NCBI GenBank assembly: GCA_015179125.1
Contig: WHVA01000006.1
Span: 62,001-126,000, forward strand
Reading direction: 5' to 3'
DNA from: Gautieria morchelliformis
Lineage: Eukaryota > Basidiomycota > Agaricomycetes > Gomphales > Gomphaceae
Length of the DNA stretch: 64,000 nt
Shown in pieces: positions 1 through 10,068 of the stretch. The notes beneath the pieces were generated by a model that made no database searches, was not told where the DNA came from, and was given only the letters and a program-made list of their open reading frames with translations. Position numbers and translations under genes: made by a program. Each line of letters opens with the position of its first letter. Position 1 is the first letter of the stretch.

Positions 1-796
1 GCGCTGCAATAACGTCTTTGGCTGGGGAGGATAATACTTCTCGCTCTTCTCGTCCGCGTAGAGCTCATATGCGCTGGAGAACAATAAGCTGCGGCCCAGA
101 CATACCAAAGTCCATAACGACACTGACAATGGTATTTGCTCTTCGTTTCCTTTGTGAACCAGGCCCACCTGCGACACCAAGACCCAGAGGTCAGTAAACA
201 TCACAAGAGGGAACAAACGAAACGTGCTTTGTGGATCATACCAGCCAAAGCACGGACCTGGTAGGCACCGCGAGAGAACCCTGGTGTCGATACTCAGGAC
301 TGTCGAAACAGGTGCTAACCTGGGGCTCACCAAACAAGTAGATGCGATCACCGTCCTGATAATTTTGTGATAGCCATCGATATGCAGCTATTACGATCTT
401 TTCGAAGTTCCTGAGCGATAGGGTGTCATGGTTGGAGTGGGAGCGAGGACCGGAGAGAACTCACCAGGCGATCGCGACGTCTATCTTGTTATTCACGACT
501 TGTTTCACGTAACTCCATGATTTCCAGGATGGTTTGGCGTACGTGCCGATGCCACTGTTGTAATACGTGAGTTGGTTGCCGTCCTTGATAAGCTGACTGT
601 AGAGTTCTATGGCATTTGTATTCTAATGAAAAGGTCAGACGCAGCATTATAGTTCGCCAGGAAAGGGCTCACGAACGTTTGGTCCAAACTGATTGGATGT
701 GCCGTCGATGCACACCACAAGGTTTCGTCCTTTCTTCTCACTCGAACACGGACAGCTCGTTCGCTCCTCGTCAGGTTTCACGGCATCGGATTCCAT
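1..796 (-). CDS. DUF2235-family hydrolase-like protein, 5' part (runs off left edge)
   Basis: Seen: ATG at 796-794 opens an exon whose product contains the strand motif LVVCIDGTSNQF, then short introns separate exons giving NTNAIELYSQLIK, LTYYNSGIGTY, a helix ending GDRIYLFG, then FSRGAYQVRALAGMIHK (the G-x-S-R-G nucleophile elbow is completed across an intron), then GLVHKGNEEQIP and AYELYADEKSEKYYPP at the left edge. Family knowledge: this order (CDGT strand, YYDSGVGT, GFSRGA elbow, AGMIHKxGL) is the signature of DUF2235 / Tle1-like alpha-beta hydrolases, which are common and multicopy in Agaricomycetes and of unsettled substrate. The introns are 50-65 bp with GT..AG ends. The 796 ATG was chosen because an in-frame TAG lies about 15 codons upstream; an upstream exon cannot be excluded. 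The C-terminal part lies outside the window, so integrity cannot be judged. Confidence 0.85.
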
Positions 797-2360
797 ACCC
801 TGCAGCAAGTATGTGGGCAGTTTGTGTAAGAGCAGCTAACGAACTTTGAACGAGGAAGATTGAGTACGGGATCAATGGGTATGCCAGCGTCAGAAGCATC
901 GGCCACAGTGGGGGGTGGGGCAAAGATCTCTTGTCCCTCTGATAGGTGAGCCCCTTCCCACAGATTTCCCCAGCAAGTGTCCCGGGGCACCGTGACAGCG
1001 TTGAACGCCATTCTTCTCCAGCGTCTTTGTCGTCGCGTCCGACCCACGGTCCGTTTGGCTCAGGGAGAGGCGACCATCGCGATGCAGATGCAATGATGAT
1101 AAGGTAGAGGTAGCTAGGAACTGGCACCCCTACAATGCCAGCGGGGCCGTTCGAAGAGCTATAAGAAATTACTCAGGACAGATAATTCATATATTTTGCC
1201 TGGAATCTATTCCTTATATGATGTCGCAAAACCGGGATTCTCCGGATCAGGCCTGATAACCGAGGACATCGCGTCCGCTGCGCGAGACAGTCTGTGAGAG
1301 ACTCGGGGAGACCTGTGCCTAAACAAACAGTATTGCCTTGATCGGACGGTCAGGCACTCGTCTATATTTGTAACACGGTCGAATCTCTGAAATAAGCATG
1401 TTTCGTGTATTATAGGGAGTTTGGGTACCTAAGGCCGCCGGGTGAAGACGGTCAGCCTGCACGGAAGATACACTGCAGCAAATGGATCGGCCCTCAGAAC
1501 GGTGTCTGCTTAAAGGGCTCGTATTGCATTGTTGCACTTGATGACCTAGCTCGTGAGAGCTTCGCTGAACGTAAAAAAGCCCGGAATGTGATGTGTCGTT
1601 AGTCGGGAGGTAAATTGTACATCCCAGAGTGTTCCCTACGTTATCATCATATGCGAAAGTTTTCGATATTCCGTCATCTTCCAGGATTTCTGAATCGTCT
1701 TGACAGGAACAGAGTAACGCGGTGCACCTAGAGTGGCCCCCACAAATCCATCCCCCGAGCGTGCCACTCCAGATGCACTACCAAGGTGACCCAGATCAGA
1801 CAAGCGAACATTTCATCGCTTGCAGTTGGTGTGATTAACGGCAAGGGGGTAATTCAAGAACACATGTACTAAACACAGGGACTAATCACATCCATTTATT
1901 ACAGTCAGACATGCGATCACAATAAATTTTATTGCCTGTGGAGGTGAGTTTTGACAAGTATGGCAAGGAACAGCGATGGGTTTAAGTTGTGGACGCATTG
2001 AGGGTGGCAGCAGACGGTGGATCACTGTGTGGCTGCGGGAGTCTCAGCCGAGTCTCCGGGAGACAGTCTCACGCAGCGGACCCGATTCTCTGTGATAACC
2101 TGATGTTGTATTTACTAATCCGTAAATCACTTCATTTGGATGAATTAAATGATTCAGACGTCGTCAGAATCTTACTGTTACGGTATAAACGTTCTGCACA
2201 CTGAATCCTTTCCCACGATTCGTACACAATGAGACAATTCGCCTGTGGTTGCCTGGTACGATACATTTAACTCGGATTTCTGGTGAATTCACGATTTAAT
2301 TGTGGTTCTTTCTTGTTTAGGTTCACGTCTTCAACCAGGCCCCCTTCTCGTATTAGACAA
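797..2360. other. Intergenic, no assignable gene
   Basis: Several short ORFs occur here on both strands, but none shows a recognisable domain, consistent splicing or a protein-like composition. The only structure I see is an imperfect inverted repeat: the stretch at about 1255-1310 (GTCCGCTGCGCGAGACAG) reappears in reverse orientation at about 2041-2085. It could be the ends of an old 0.8-kb element, but the match is too patchy to call. Confidence 0.4.
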
Positions 2361-3360
2361 TGGGTGACTATCCGTAAGCCCAAATTCCTAAATTCGTGGT
2401 TCTAGATCATTCGGATACCCGCTCCAGTCGTTAGCTGATGATCACATGACTGATTCAAGCCCCGCTGATGGTGAACGCACGATCCTAAACACAACATCTA
2501 GGAAGGGCCTTCCTAGATTCTTTTTGCTGTTCCAAACCTTACCCACCACCCATTTGACAGCGAAGGTCCCTTTTTGGGTTTTGCTCCCAAAACACATGAC
2601 TAAGAGGCCTAGGTAGAAGAAAGTCAACATTGTGTTGAGGACATTAATCCACCTTCCAATGAGAACTAAATATTAATTTAGTAGTGTGTAGTTTTTAAAA
2701 TTGTTTTTTTGGAGAAAAAATAAACAAAATACTAGATGGTATAAGCAAGATCCTCTAACGCATTACTACTCACAATGCTCTGATACAAAAGGTTGTCAGG
2801 TCTGTGGTACAAGACGGAAACACACCATATGTAGGCTGACATACAAATGCAATATAAGTTGCGCTAGCCCTATGCAGGCAACCCTGTGCAACCATTCCAT
2901 GATCGCTAGCGAAAGAGGGAAAACTTAGGAGTGCAAACCAGGAGAAGATGAGGTTGAATGTCTGTACACCATCTCAACGTGTGTCCAGAATTTGCGGGCG
3001 AATAAGTGCAAAGAACTATAATTAATAAATACTTAAGTATATCCAAACTTGACAGTAGAATTTAGTGCTCCTCCACCCAATATGAAACCGAGATACCATC
3101 ACATTCAGCTCTCCTCCAGATGTCAAAATATACCTCCCAAATCTGATTCAGCCCAACGCACTTACAAGTGTGCGCATATTGTAGGTGCAATATAATAGAC
3201 TCACAGATAATATTTTCTTCCTCTTCCTCAAGGTCGGTCATGAGGGCGAACTAGGACATGTTCTAAATTTGGCACTACGGTTTGGAACTGTGTTCTAAAT
3301 GAGGCACTCCCCCAGTTTAGAACTGCAACTTTAGGAATTTGGGTTACGGATAGTCACCCA
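2361..3360. mobile_element. 1-kb terminal-inverted-repeat element (non-autonomous DNA transposon candidate)
   Basis: The sequence at 2361-2392 (begins TGGGTGACTATCCGTAAG) is repeated in reverse complement at 3330-3360, with 31 matching bases and one gap. The two copies face each other at the ends of a 1000-bp AT-rich segment without a credible ORF. Inside the right end a motif of the type GTTCTAAATxxGGCACT occurs twice, resembling subterminal transposase-binding repeats. I could not find a clear target duplication in the flanks (left ...TTAGACAA, right ATATCTCT...), so the superfamily is not assigned. Confidence 0.6.
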
Positions 3361-4060
3361 ATATCTCTTTCTCTTCATGTGTAGTCGTTCATCGCTTACA
3401 ACACATGTTGCGTCGGTCCATTGACAGGGAAGTTATAGGTTGCATAACAGTAGCCAAGTGATGGCTTTCGGTGAAAATCACATTGACGGCGACAATTTTG
3501 TGTACGTACGTATTGTTGAACATTCTTTTCATGCACTGTTGACTTCTGCTGCTTTCACAGTATGTCTCTTCTTGTCTTGCCCTGTCCTTTAACATGCAGG
3601 TGCATAACGTGAGGTGAGTCCCACGCTGGAGATTATACCATTGAACAAGCATGCAGGTGTAGATATCGCCATCGATGATTCAGAAGAGCACGCGGTGCAG
3701 GCGCAAGCGGACCTTGATCCAGGGAGCACCGCTGACACTGATCTCGAGCTCCATTCTGCAACTACAGGAATGCACAGCTGAGCTCAGTCACACTGGGACA
3801 GCCACCACTGCATAGGACCCAGATATCCTCGCACACACCACGCTCAATGCCCGGCGCAGCGTTGGGTGCGGGTCCAGGTGCACACCTTGAGCATCGCTGG
3901 AGTGTCAACCATGGGTGGAAGCTTGGAAGGATACGATGTAATGTACAACTAAATATTTGAAAATAGACATTCTATTCCAACCACCTCGACTAAAGGCCAC
4001 GTGGGTGATGCCGGCCTCTAGGGTCATGGAAGAGTCAGGTGCAGGTGTAGGGTGTGGCAT
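3361..4060. other. Intergenic, nothing recognised
   Basis: No coding signature was found on either strand. An 87-aa ORF on the minus strand at 3389-3652 has no recognisable features. Confidence 0.4.
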
Positions 4061-4165
4061 GTTAGCCACGGTCCGAGTGCAAGTGAGGGTGGGGGCGTGT
4101 TAGCTGCGGTCCGAGTGCGGGTGAGGGTGGGGGTGTGTTATGTGCGGTCCGAGTGCAGAAAGTGA
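4061..4165. repeat. 38-bp minisatellite, about 2.8 copies
   Basis: Copies begin at 4061, 4099 and 4137. Each opens with GTTA, then a variable dinucleotide pair, then CGGTCCGAGTGC and a G-rich tail (GTGAGGGTGGGGG). The third copy is partial. The repeat is noncoding and G-rich on the plus strand. Confidence 0.7.
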
Positions 4166-4292
4166 GTGGGCCTATGAGCCTATGACATATTGAATTAATA
4201 ATGAACACTCTGAATCCAACTTAAATACAGGTGTCTAGGTTTCCAGGAGACCACCGTTGCCCCCTGTTTCTTTTCTCAGCCTCAGTACTATT

Positions 4293-5162
4293 ATGCCCTA
4301 TCACAAAGACCTCAGTGATGATGGCAGGCAGTACTGGTGTCAATTTTGCTGGTACTATGTTAAGATTTGTGGTTTCACACAACATGCCAAAGCATGTGAG
4401 CTCAAGACCATTACTACAGAGGCAGCAAAGCAATGGCACAGTAGGAGAAAAGGTTAGTTCTCTAGAAAACTGAGTCTAATTACCATTGCTAACAACTGAC
4501 TCTTATCAAAAGTTCTTGACACTCAGCCTTCACAACTATCAGCCCTCTAGTGCTCAAGGAAATCTATATTCAGAGACATCTAGTACAGTGGAAAGTAAGT
4601 TATATATCTTCTACCCATATTTATCACTTACTTCAACCATGTTTTATAGTACTAGTGGCTGTCTTGGATATTGATGATAAATCCTCCAATGTCTGTTGCA
4701 TCTGCCAGCAATTCAGATAGCAATTCAGAAGCTAGCCAGAACCAACCACACACATCAACTACATTTCTTGAGATCATCCATCACCCTCATAGTAATCAAC
4801 AAACTGAATTCATTTTTAGAGACCTTCCTATTCCACCCCTATCTGAAGATTGCTCCAGACCACAATCTAACTCTACTGGGAAGCCATGGGCACCATTTCA
4901 TACAAGGTCTGATTTTGAATTTGCTGAACTAGTAGTTCAGTCAGAAATGAAGGGGTCTACTGTGAAGCGCTTACTAAAGGGTATAAGACATGATTGGACA
5001 GAACCTGGGTCTACAAAAATCACTTTCCAGAATAAGGTAGACTTTCAGGAAAGCATGGCTGCAGCAAGGAAATTTAATGTTAGAATAAATGAGATAGCTA
5101 TATCAAACACTATTCTAAGGTTTAACAATCGTCTAACTGAGCTTACTATCTGGGAGAAATGA
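4293..5162 (+). pseudogene. Plavaka-type (CACTA-like) transposase, N-terminal relic
   Basis: Seen: an ATG at 4293 leads into a C2H2-type finger (CQFCWYYVKICGFTQHAKAC), followed after short intron-like gaps by a low-complexity Ser/Asn-rich stretch. A 163-codon ORF at 4671-5162 then contains GKPWAPFHTRSDFEFAELVV, KITFQNKVDFQESMAAARKF and a closing FNNRLTELTIWEK. Family knowledge: a finger, then PWxPFxSxxDFEFAEL, then a region preparing the DDE core is how Plavaka transposases of Agaricomycetes begin. The body of the protein, including the catalytic core, is absent or scrambled downstream (5163-5760), so this is a truncated, decayed copy. The family call is from memory of its N-terminal layout. 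Confidence 0.6.
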
Positions 5163-5818
5163 TCCATGCACCAGTAGCAGCACCTGCCCTGGAAAGCAGG
5201 CACCTGGGCCCTGGTCAGAAGAAATATTGCTATGGTACTAATAGTCCCATACAGGGACATCGGACACGATGGAGATTACAGTATACAGTCCTATCTATGG
5301 ACGTACTGAATAGCTACCTCAGGAGAGAGGTACAGAGATGGCAAATGCCTTGCCAAGGCTGCTGTAGGCACACAGCACAGGACACACAAGTTTCTTTTCT
5401 ATTCTATTCCCCTGACCAGCTCCACTGATTACGAACTATAATTCATGTTGAAAGGGGCTTTTTATATTGCTCCAAGGTCCCAGCTTAGATATTTGTCAGT
5501 AGGACAAGTATCCCCATCATTGTTCCTGCCCCACAGCTGTATGCAGCCTGTGGAGCATTTTCCACATTATCCTGACCCATTCACTCATTATCTTGAACAC
5601 TGGTAGTCACTACTATTTTAGTATAAGTAGCTACCACAAATGTACAAAAAAACATCCAGAAAATATCCAGAACAATCCAGAAATTGCTGTTTCACCCCCT
5701 GAAGTAACTGTAGACTTGTTTGATAGCTACAGAGCTTAATTCTTGATAGTTTTCTCTAATTCTTTGTTTAGAGTCTATTATAACTGACATATCCCACATG
5801 CTCATTCCGCACACACAG

Positions 5819-6045
5819 CACTACATGCTCAACATCCCTGTGGGTGTTGCTGAGGGCAGCAAGTTCGTGTTCAAAGGTGAGGGCGACGAGAGCCCGGACT
5901 GGGAGGCGGGCGACGTTGTTATATGCATCCTGGGCGGGAAGAAGGGAAGGTAGTGGTGGAAGGAGACGAGTTTGTATTGCACCGAGAGCATTGGGCTTCA
6001 GGAGGTGCATAGAGTGACATTGTGTTGGTTCGGACATATCTTTCA
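5819..6045 (+). pseudogene. DnaJ/Hsp40 C-terminal domain fragment (stray exon)
   Basis: The plus frame reads HYMLNIPVGVAEGSKFVFKG, then EGDESPDWEAGDVVICIL, a short Gly/Lys stretch, an in-frame TAG and then WWKETSLYCTESIGLQE. Family knowledge: IPxGVxxGxxxxFxGExDESPDxxAGDVV followed by WxRKExxLYxxExIxxxEA is the substrate-binding C-terminal domain of eukaryotic DnaJ proteins of the Scj1/ERdj3 type. There is no J domain, Gly/Phe or zinc-finger region around it. The fragment lies between the Plavaka relic and the hAT element, so it is probably a captured or duplicated piece of a host gene. It is dead: stop codon, no start and no continuation. Confidence 0.65.
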
Positions 6046-6223
6046 ATCTATGTATTTCCAACTGTCTTTTCAGTAATAGAAGGCATTGTTTTATTGTGTT
6101 CTAAAGTACCATTTATAAGTAACTTAAGTGCTGAAAATCAGCATTCTAGGACACTGAAAGCAGACATTCTAGCTACTAGATTTCAGTACCCAGCTTATCG
6201 AGAGGAAGTGTCAAAAATCCACT

Positions 6224-6252
6224 CCCAAGTTACTGATTATCAGTAACTTGGG
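6224..6252. repeat. Perfect 12-bp inverted repeat
   Basis: CCCAAGTTACTG at 6224-6235 and CAGTAACTTGGG at 6241-6252 flank a 5-nt loop. The same core recurs at about 6290 (CCCCAAGTTACTG) and, diverged, at about 6110 (AAGTAACTTAAGTGCTGAAAA). This suggests subterminal repeats of an undetected transposon. Confidence 0.55.
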
Positions 6253-8076
6253 CACTGAAAAATTGGTGTGTAATGTACTTATATTAGGTGCCCCAAGTTA
6301 CTGCAGTGTGTTGTGTTAATGTGCTGAAACAACACTACTAGAACCATAACACAGTCTTCAGAAGAAGTCAGGGCTGTCCACGAGTCCAGGTTCCTGCAGG
6401 TGACTCGCAGTTCAACCTGCGATTTTAACCTGCAGATCCAACTCCCACAAGTCCAGGTTACCCGGCGCCTAAATACCTGCCAAGTCCAGGTTTGGCCTTT
6501 GGAATTCCGCAGGTGACTCGCAGACCTGCAAGCCTTAAATGCCAAAAATTCATGTCATAAGTCATTTACATGTCATTCAACTACTATGACCTCCTTCTGC
6601 ACAACAGCCTTCTTGACACGCTTACTCTTATCACGCAGCAACTCTACAACATGCTCCTCAGGAACAAGTCCTTCGTATGACAGCCATGTGCTGAGTACGG
6701 TTCCGGCACGTGTCGACTCTTCCTTCAGAGAGTGACGCATCCGTGATACAGTCAGTCGACCCCTACTGAATGCACGTTCAACATCTGTGGAGGTTGCTAG
6801 AGGGGCATGGTCAAAATAGGATGTAAGGATGTGTGAGATAGCTCACCTGGAATAGATAAGAAGTCTAGGGCCATCTGTGCGAGACAGCTCCCATTCTGGA
6901 TAAGCAATGACCAGTGGTTGATGGGATCAGTGACACTGGCCATTGGAGGGGCAGCAAGATACTCTTCAAGCTCATCAGCACTGTGATTGGCTCCAAAGCT
7001 CCTAACAGAGTCAAAGTATGACGATGGCTGGGTCTAATTTCAGGCTGGTATTACATAGAAACCATGAATACGTACCACCGTACTTGGTGCTGACACCACT
7101 GCAGGAGCCAGCTTGTAGTGATCACGCCATTCACTCCGAAGAAGTTCGAGTGCAGTGGAGATCCACTCCTCTGGCCATTTGGCATGTCGGAACTACATCA
7201 GTTTGAACCGGGGATTGAGCACTACAACAGGTTGAAGACATGCAGACAAAAGACATGCAGACAAAAGTGGAAGGAACTGACTCATTGCAATTCGGAACAA
7301 TATGGACTCGTCTGTTAATCCATAATACTTATCGAGCACTCTCCGGCCATGGGCAGCAGCAAGACAAACGGCTGCATTAAGTTCCTCATTTGTCGCAAAC
7401 CGATCAAGAGCTTCACTGAGGCTATCCATGTATGGAATCACACTATGCAACAAAGGCACTCTGTCCTGCTGAAAGATGTCAGTGGCTTTCCAGAAATGCT
7501 TCGATATGTCAGTGATCAGTATGATAACAAGATTGAGTCACCTACATCGAGAAGGGGGAATACTTGTTCAAGTATCAGCCAGTCCAAGTCATCTAGCTGA
7601 TAGCGCCCCAGTCGAACGCCCTTCGTTTTGTTGTGCCGAGGGAGGTCACAAAGGTTTGTGAGTGCGGGCCGCAGATATAATGCACGCTCGATCGTTGCAG
7701 TGACCGAATTCCAGCGTGTTTCAACCGAGCGAATTACCATTTGATATGCTATTGGTGGGTCCTGTGATTCACAGAGTGTTTGCAGGTCCTGACGCAATGT
7801 TGGACTGTGGAATATTCGTTTAGTCAAACCCTTGAGCTAAAATGACCTCAGTGAGAGGCCGGGAACCCTAGCTAAGCAACGAGAACTCTACCTTGGCAAG
7901 GCAAAGCTGTCCGGCACGAACGTCATCTTCTGCACTCGCAGCAGCATCGGAATCCTCGTTAGCAGCAGCATCGATGGCTTCGTTGTCATGAGACTCGCGG
8001 TCCGGATCTACATCCTCAGCTGCACTGAGGTCATCTTCATCCTCCCCTTCGAAGATGCCATCGAGGAGCGTATTCA

Positions 8077-8638
8077 TGTTACAGTACGATCCGTCGTAAG
8101 GTTGGCCGAGGTCGGGAACGAAACCCGAGGCAAGGTCCGAGGTTACAGGGCGAGGTTTGGATGGGGAAGTCGGAGAGGGACTTGGCTTCAGCTTATGTGC
8201 TGCGCCGACCCTACGCACGAGTCCCAACTTCGGAGGCAAACAAATAAGAGGCGAAGTTTTGGCTTAAGAGGCGAGGCGTAGAAACTAGCTAGGGATCGAA
8301 GGGATACGATAGTTGATTTTCAGACTGAGGAGTAGGAATGCATACAAGGGGGTTATATACGGACAAGGTGCAAGTCAGGGGCGAGCAGATTAGTGGAGGT
8401 CAGGGCGAGGTCAGGAGACCGAGGTCAGGGCGAGGTAATATACGAGTGATGCGTGATGGAGCGGAATCAGTAACTAAGGGGACACGGGCATGGGATCAAG
8501 GTCGGATATGAAACTCAAGCTCGGGCTCGGGCTCGGGCGCGGATAAGTATCATATGTACTCGGGCACAAATATCACAAGGCTCGGGCTCGGAAGAAGGTT
8601 CTACCGGTAAGTAACCGGCCAAAGGCCGGGTCCTTACA
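8077..8638 (-). repeat. Gypsy-1 3' LTR
   Basis: 562 bp, aligned end to end with 15045-15606. The differing sites are at about 8083, 8389, 8490, 8573 and 8589. It contains clustered CGAGGTCAGGGCGAGGT repeats (about 8397-8435) and TCGGGCTCGGGC repeats (about 8519-8545). Confidence 0.95.
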
Positions 8639-8640
8639 GT

Positions 8641-8650
8641 ATTCCCCCTT
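8641..8650 (-). promoter_or_regulatory. Polypurine tract of gypsy-1
   Basis: On the coding (minus) strand the bases immediately upstream of the 3' LTR read AAGGGGGAAT followed by AC and then the LTR start TGTAAGG. This is the expected position and composition for the plus-strand primer of an LTR retrotransposon. Confidence 0.7.
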
Positions 8651-8809
8651 ATGGCCGAGACCCTCGAGGCCGTAATGTGAACAAGGTTCGCCTATCCTCG
8701 AATCTAGATCCCGGCCCGATGTTAAATAGCCGGAAAGGTGAAGCTTAAATCGTAGCCGAGGTTGGATAAAAGGGTGGGTAGGAGGCAGCGAACCCCATTG
8801 CCAACTAAT

Positions 8810-9741
8810 ATGGTGCGCCCTCAAGCCCTCTTCAGCTCAGCCGTCGACGAGCACAGCGCGAACAACGCGTTCGACCAGACACTACTGTCTGAGGAGAACG
8901 AAGCCTCGGGCGAGGTTATGCCCAAGGATCGGCCCGAGGTTGGCACATTGCCAATTGATGAGGCGGGGGCCATCGACATGCGTCAGCCGTGGCAGGAAGG
9001 GCCGAATGGCAAAAAGGTGAGTCGTTGAGCAGTATCATTTTCACCATTTGCTGACTTGCGTAGTACAAGCGAATGTTATTCTCGTACCACCCGACCGACT
9101 TGTCCTTATATTGGTACAAGCTCGCTGACGGGGGACCTCGTGAGTGGCAACTCGCGACCAAGGCCGAGGCGAGGTGCGCGCGCTGCGAAGAGCGCGACTA
9201 TACGTGCCTTCGGGCCGTTAGTCTCGACTTCGGCCTCGCCGACCAGGGTGCCTGCGTGTGGTGCAGGAACCGTTCCTTGGGCTGTAGCATCGCCCAAGGT
9301 CGCCGCAGCAAGGCAACCCCAGGGAAAGGTCAGGCGGGTACAGCGAGTAAGAAGCGAGCGAGGAGCGAGGAGGCCGCGGATGGACCGAGGCCGAGGAAAG
9401 AGGCCAAGGTTCGGGACGAGGTTGCAGAGGACGATGACTCAAGTGACTGGGTTGAGAGGAACCTTGAGACGAGGGTGGAGCGGATGGAGGCGAGGTTGAG
9501 CGAGGATAAGGGTCAGGGGTCAGAGGGCGCAAGGCATAGTGAGGGGAAGGAAGCCGAGGTGGAGGAAACCGAGGTGGAAGGTCGGAGGGGGAAGAAAGAC
9601 AAGAAGGTGAAAAGGTCGGAGCGGAGTGCGGAGATGAGGGAGTTGATAGCAGCTGTGAGGGATGTGGGACAGAAAGTTGGCGAGGTTGGGGAGAGGGTAT
9701 GCGAGTTGCTGGGGAGTTTAGGGTTGCGAATGACAGGATGA
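8810..9741 (+). CDS. Antisense accessory gene of gypsy-1: Zn2Cys6-like protein with coiled coil
   Basis: This gene lies between pol and the 3' LTR, opposite to gag-pol. Exon 1 is 8810-9016 (69 codons from ATG). A 47-bp intron at 9017-9063 has GTGAGT, a CTGAC branch-like motif and TAG. Exon 2 is 9064-9741. The product is 294 aa. Residues about 107-143 contain CARCEERDYTC and CVWCRNRSLGC, two CX2CX6C halves 15 residues apart. This is close to the fungal Zn2Cys6 binuclear cluster (usual spacer 5-12). A basic linker, an acidic patch (DEVAEDDDSSD) and two charged heptad-like helices follow, ending at ELLGSLGLRMTG. The layout of cluster, linker and coiled coil suggests a dimeric DNA- or nucleic-acid-binding protein, but function is inference. 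No nonsense codon is present, unlike pol. Splicing is predicted, not observed. Confidence 0.7.
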
Positions 9742-9976
9742 ACAGGGCGGATATGGAGTTATGAGGATAAGGAGGAGGAGGAATTACTTGAAGCGGATGC
9801 AGGGAGCGAGGGACTTGGCAGATCATGGGGGACATGGGGGTCTGGTGGAGCGAAGTAGTAGCAGTAATGAGGAGGAGTCAGGCGAGGGTAGCGAGGAGAG
9901 CGAGGGAGAGGATATGAGGATGTTGGAGTAACTAGTAATGGAATAATGGAATATTTCTTGGATTTTTATTGATTGA

Positions 9977-9995
9977 TTTTTTTTTTTTTTTTTTT
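9977..9995. repeat. T19 homopolymer in the gypsy-1 tail
   Basis: A run of 19 T lies between the pol stop (10069) and the end of the antisense gene. On the gag-pol strand it is an A19 tract, possibly a relic of an RNA-mediated capture or simple slippage. Confidence 0.6.
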
Positions 9996-10068
9996 GTTTG
10001 ATTGCGAGGGGCTTTTGTTATCTAACTACTGGGTCATGGGGGTTAACAAGAAAACGATCATAGAGCAG

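Noticed and set aside
9218-9835. 205-codon minus ORF, Pro/Ser-rich
   Set aside because: It is the shadow of the antisense zinc-cluster gene; its composition reflects the complementary strand and it has no domain.
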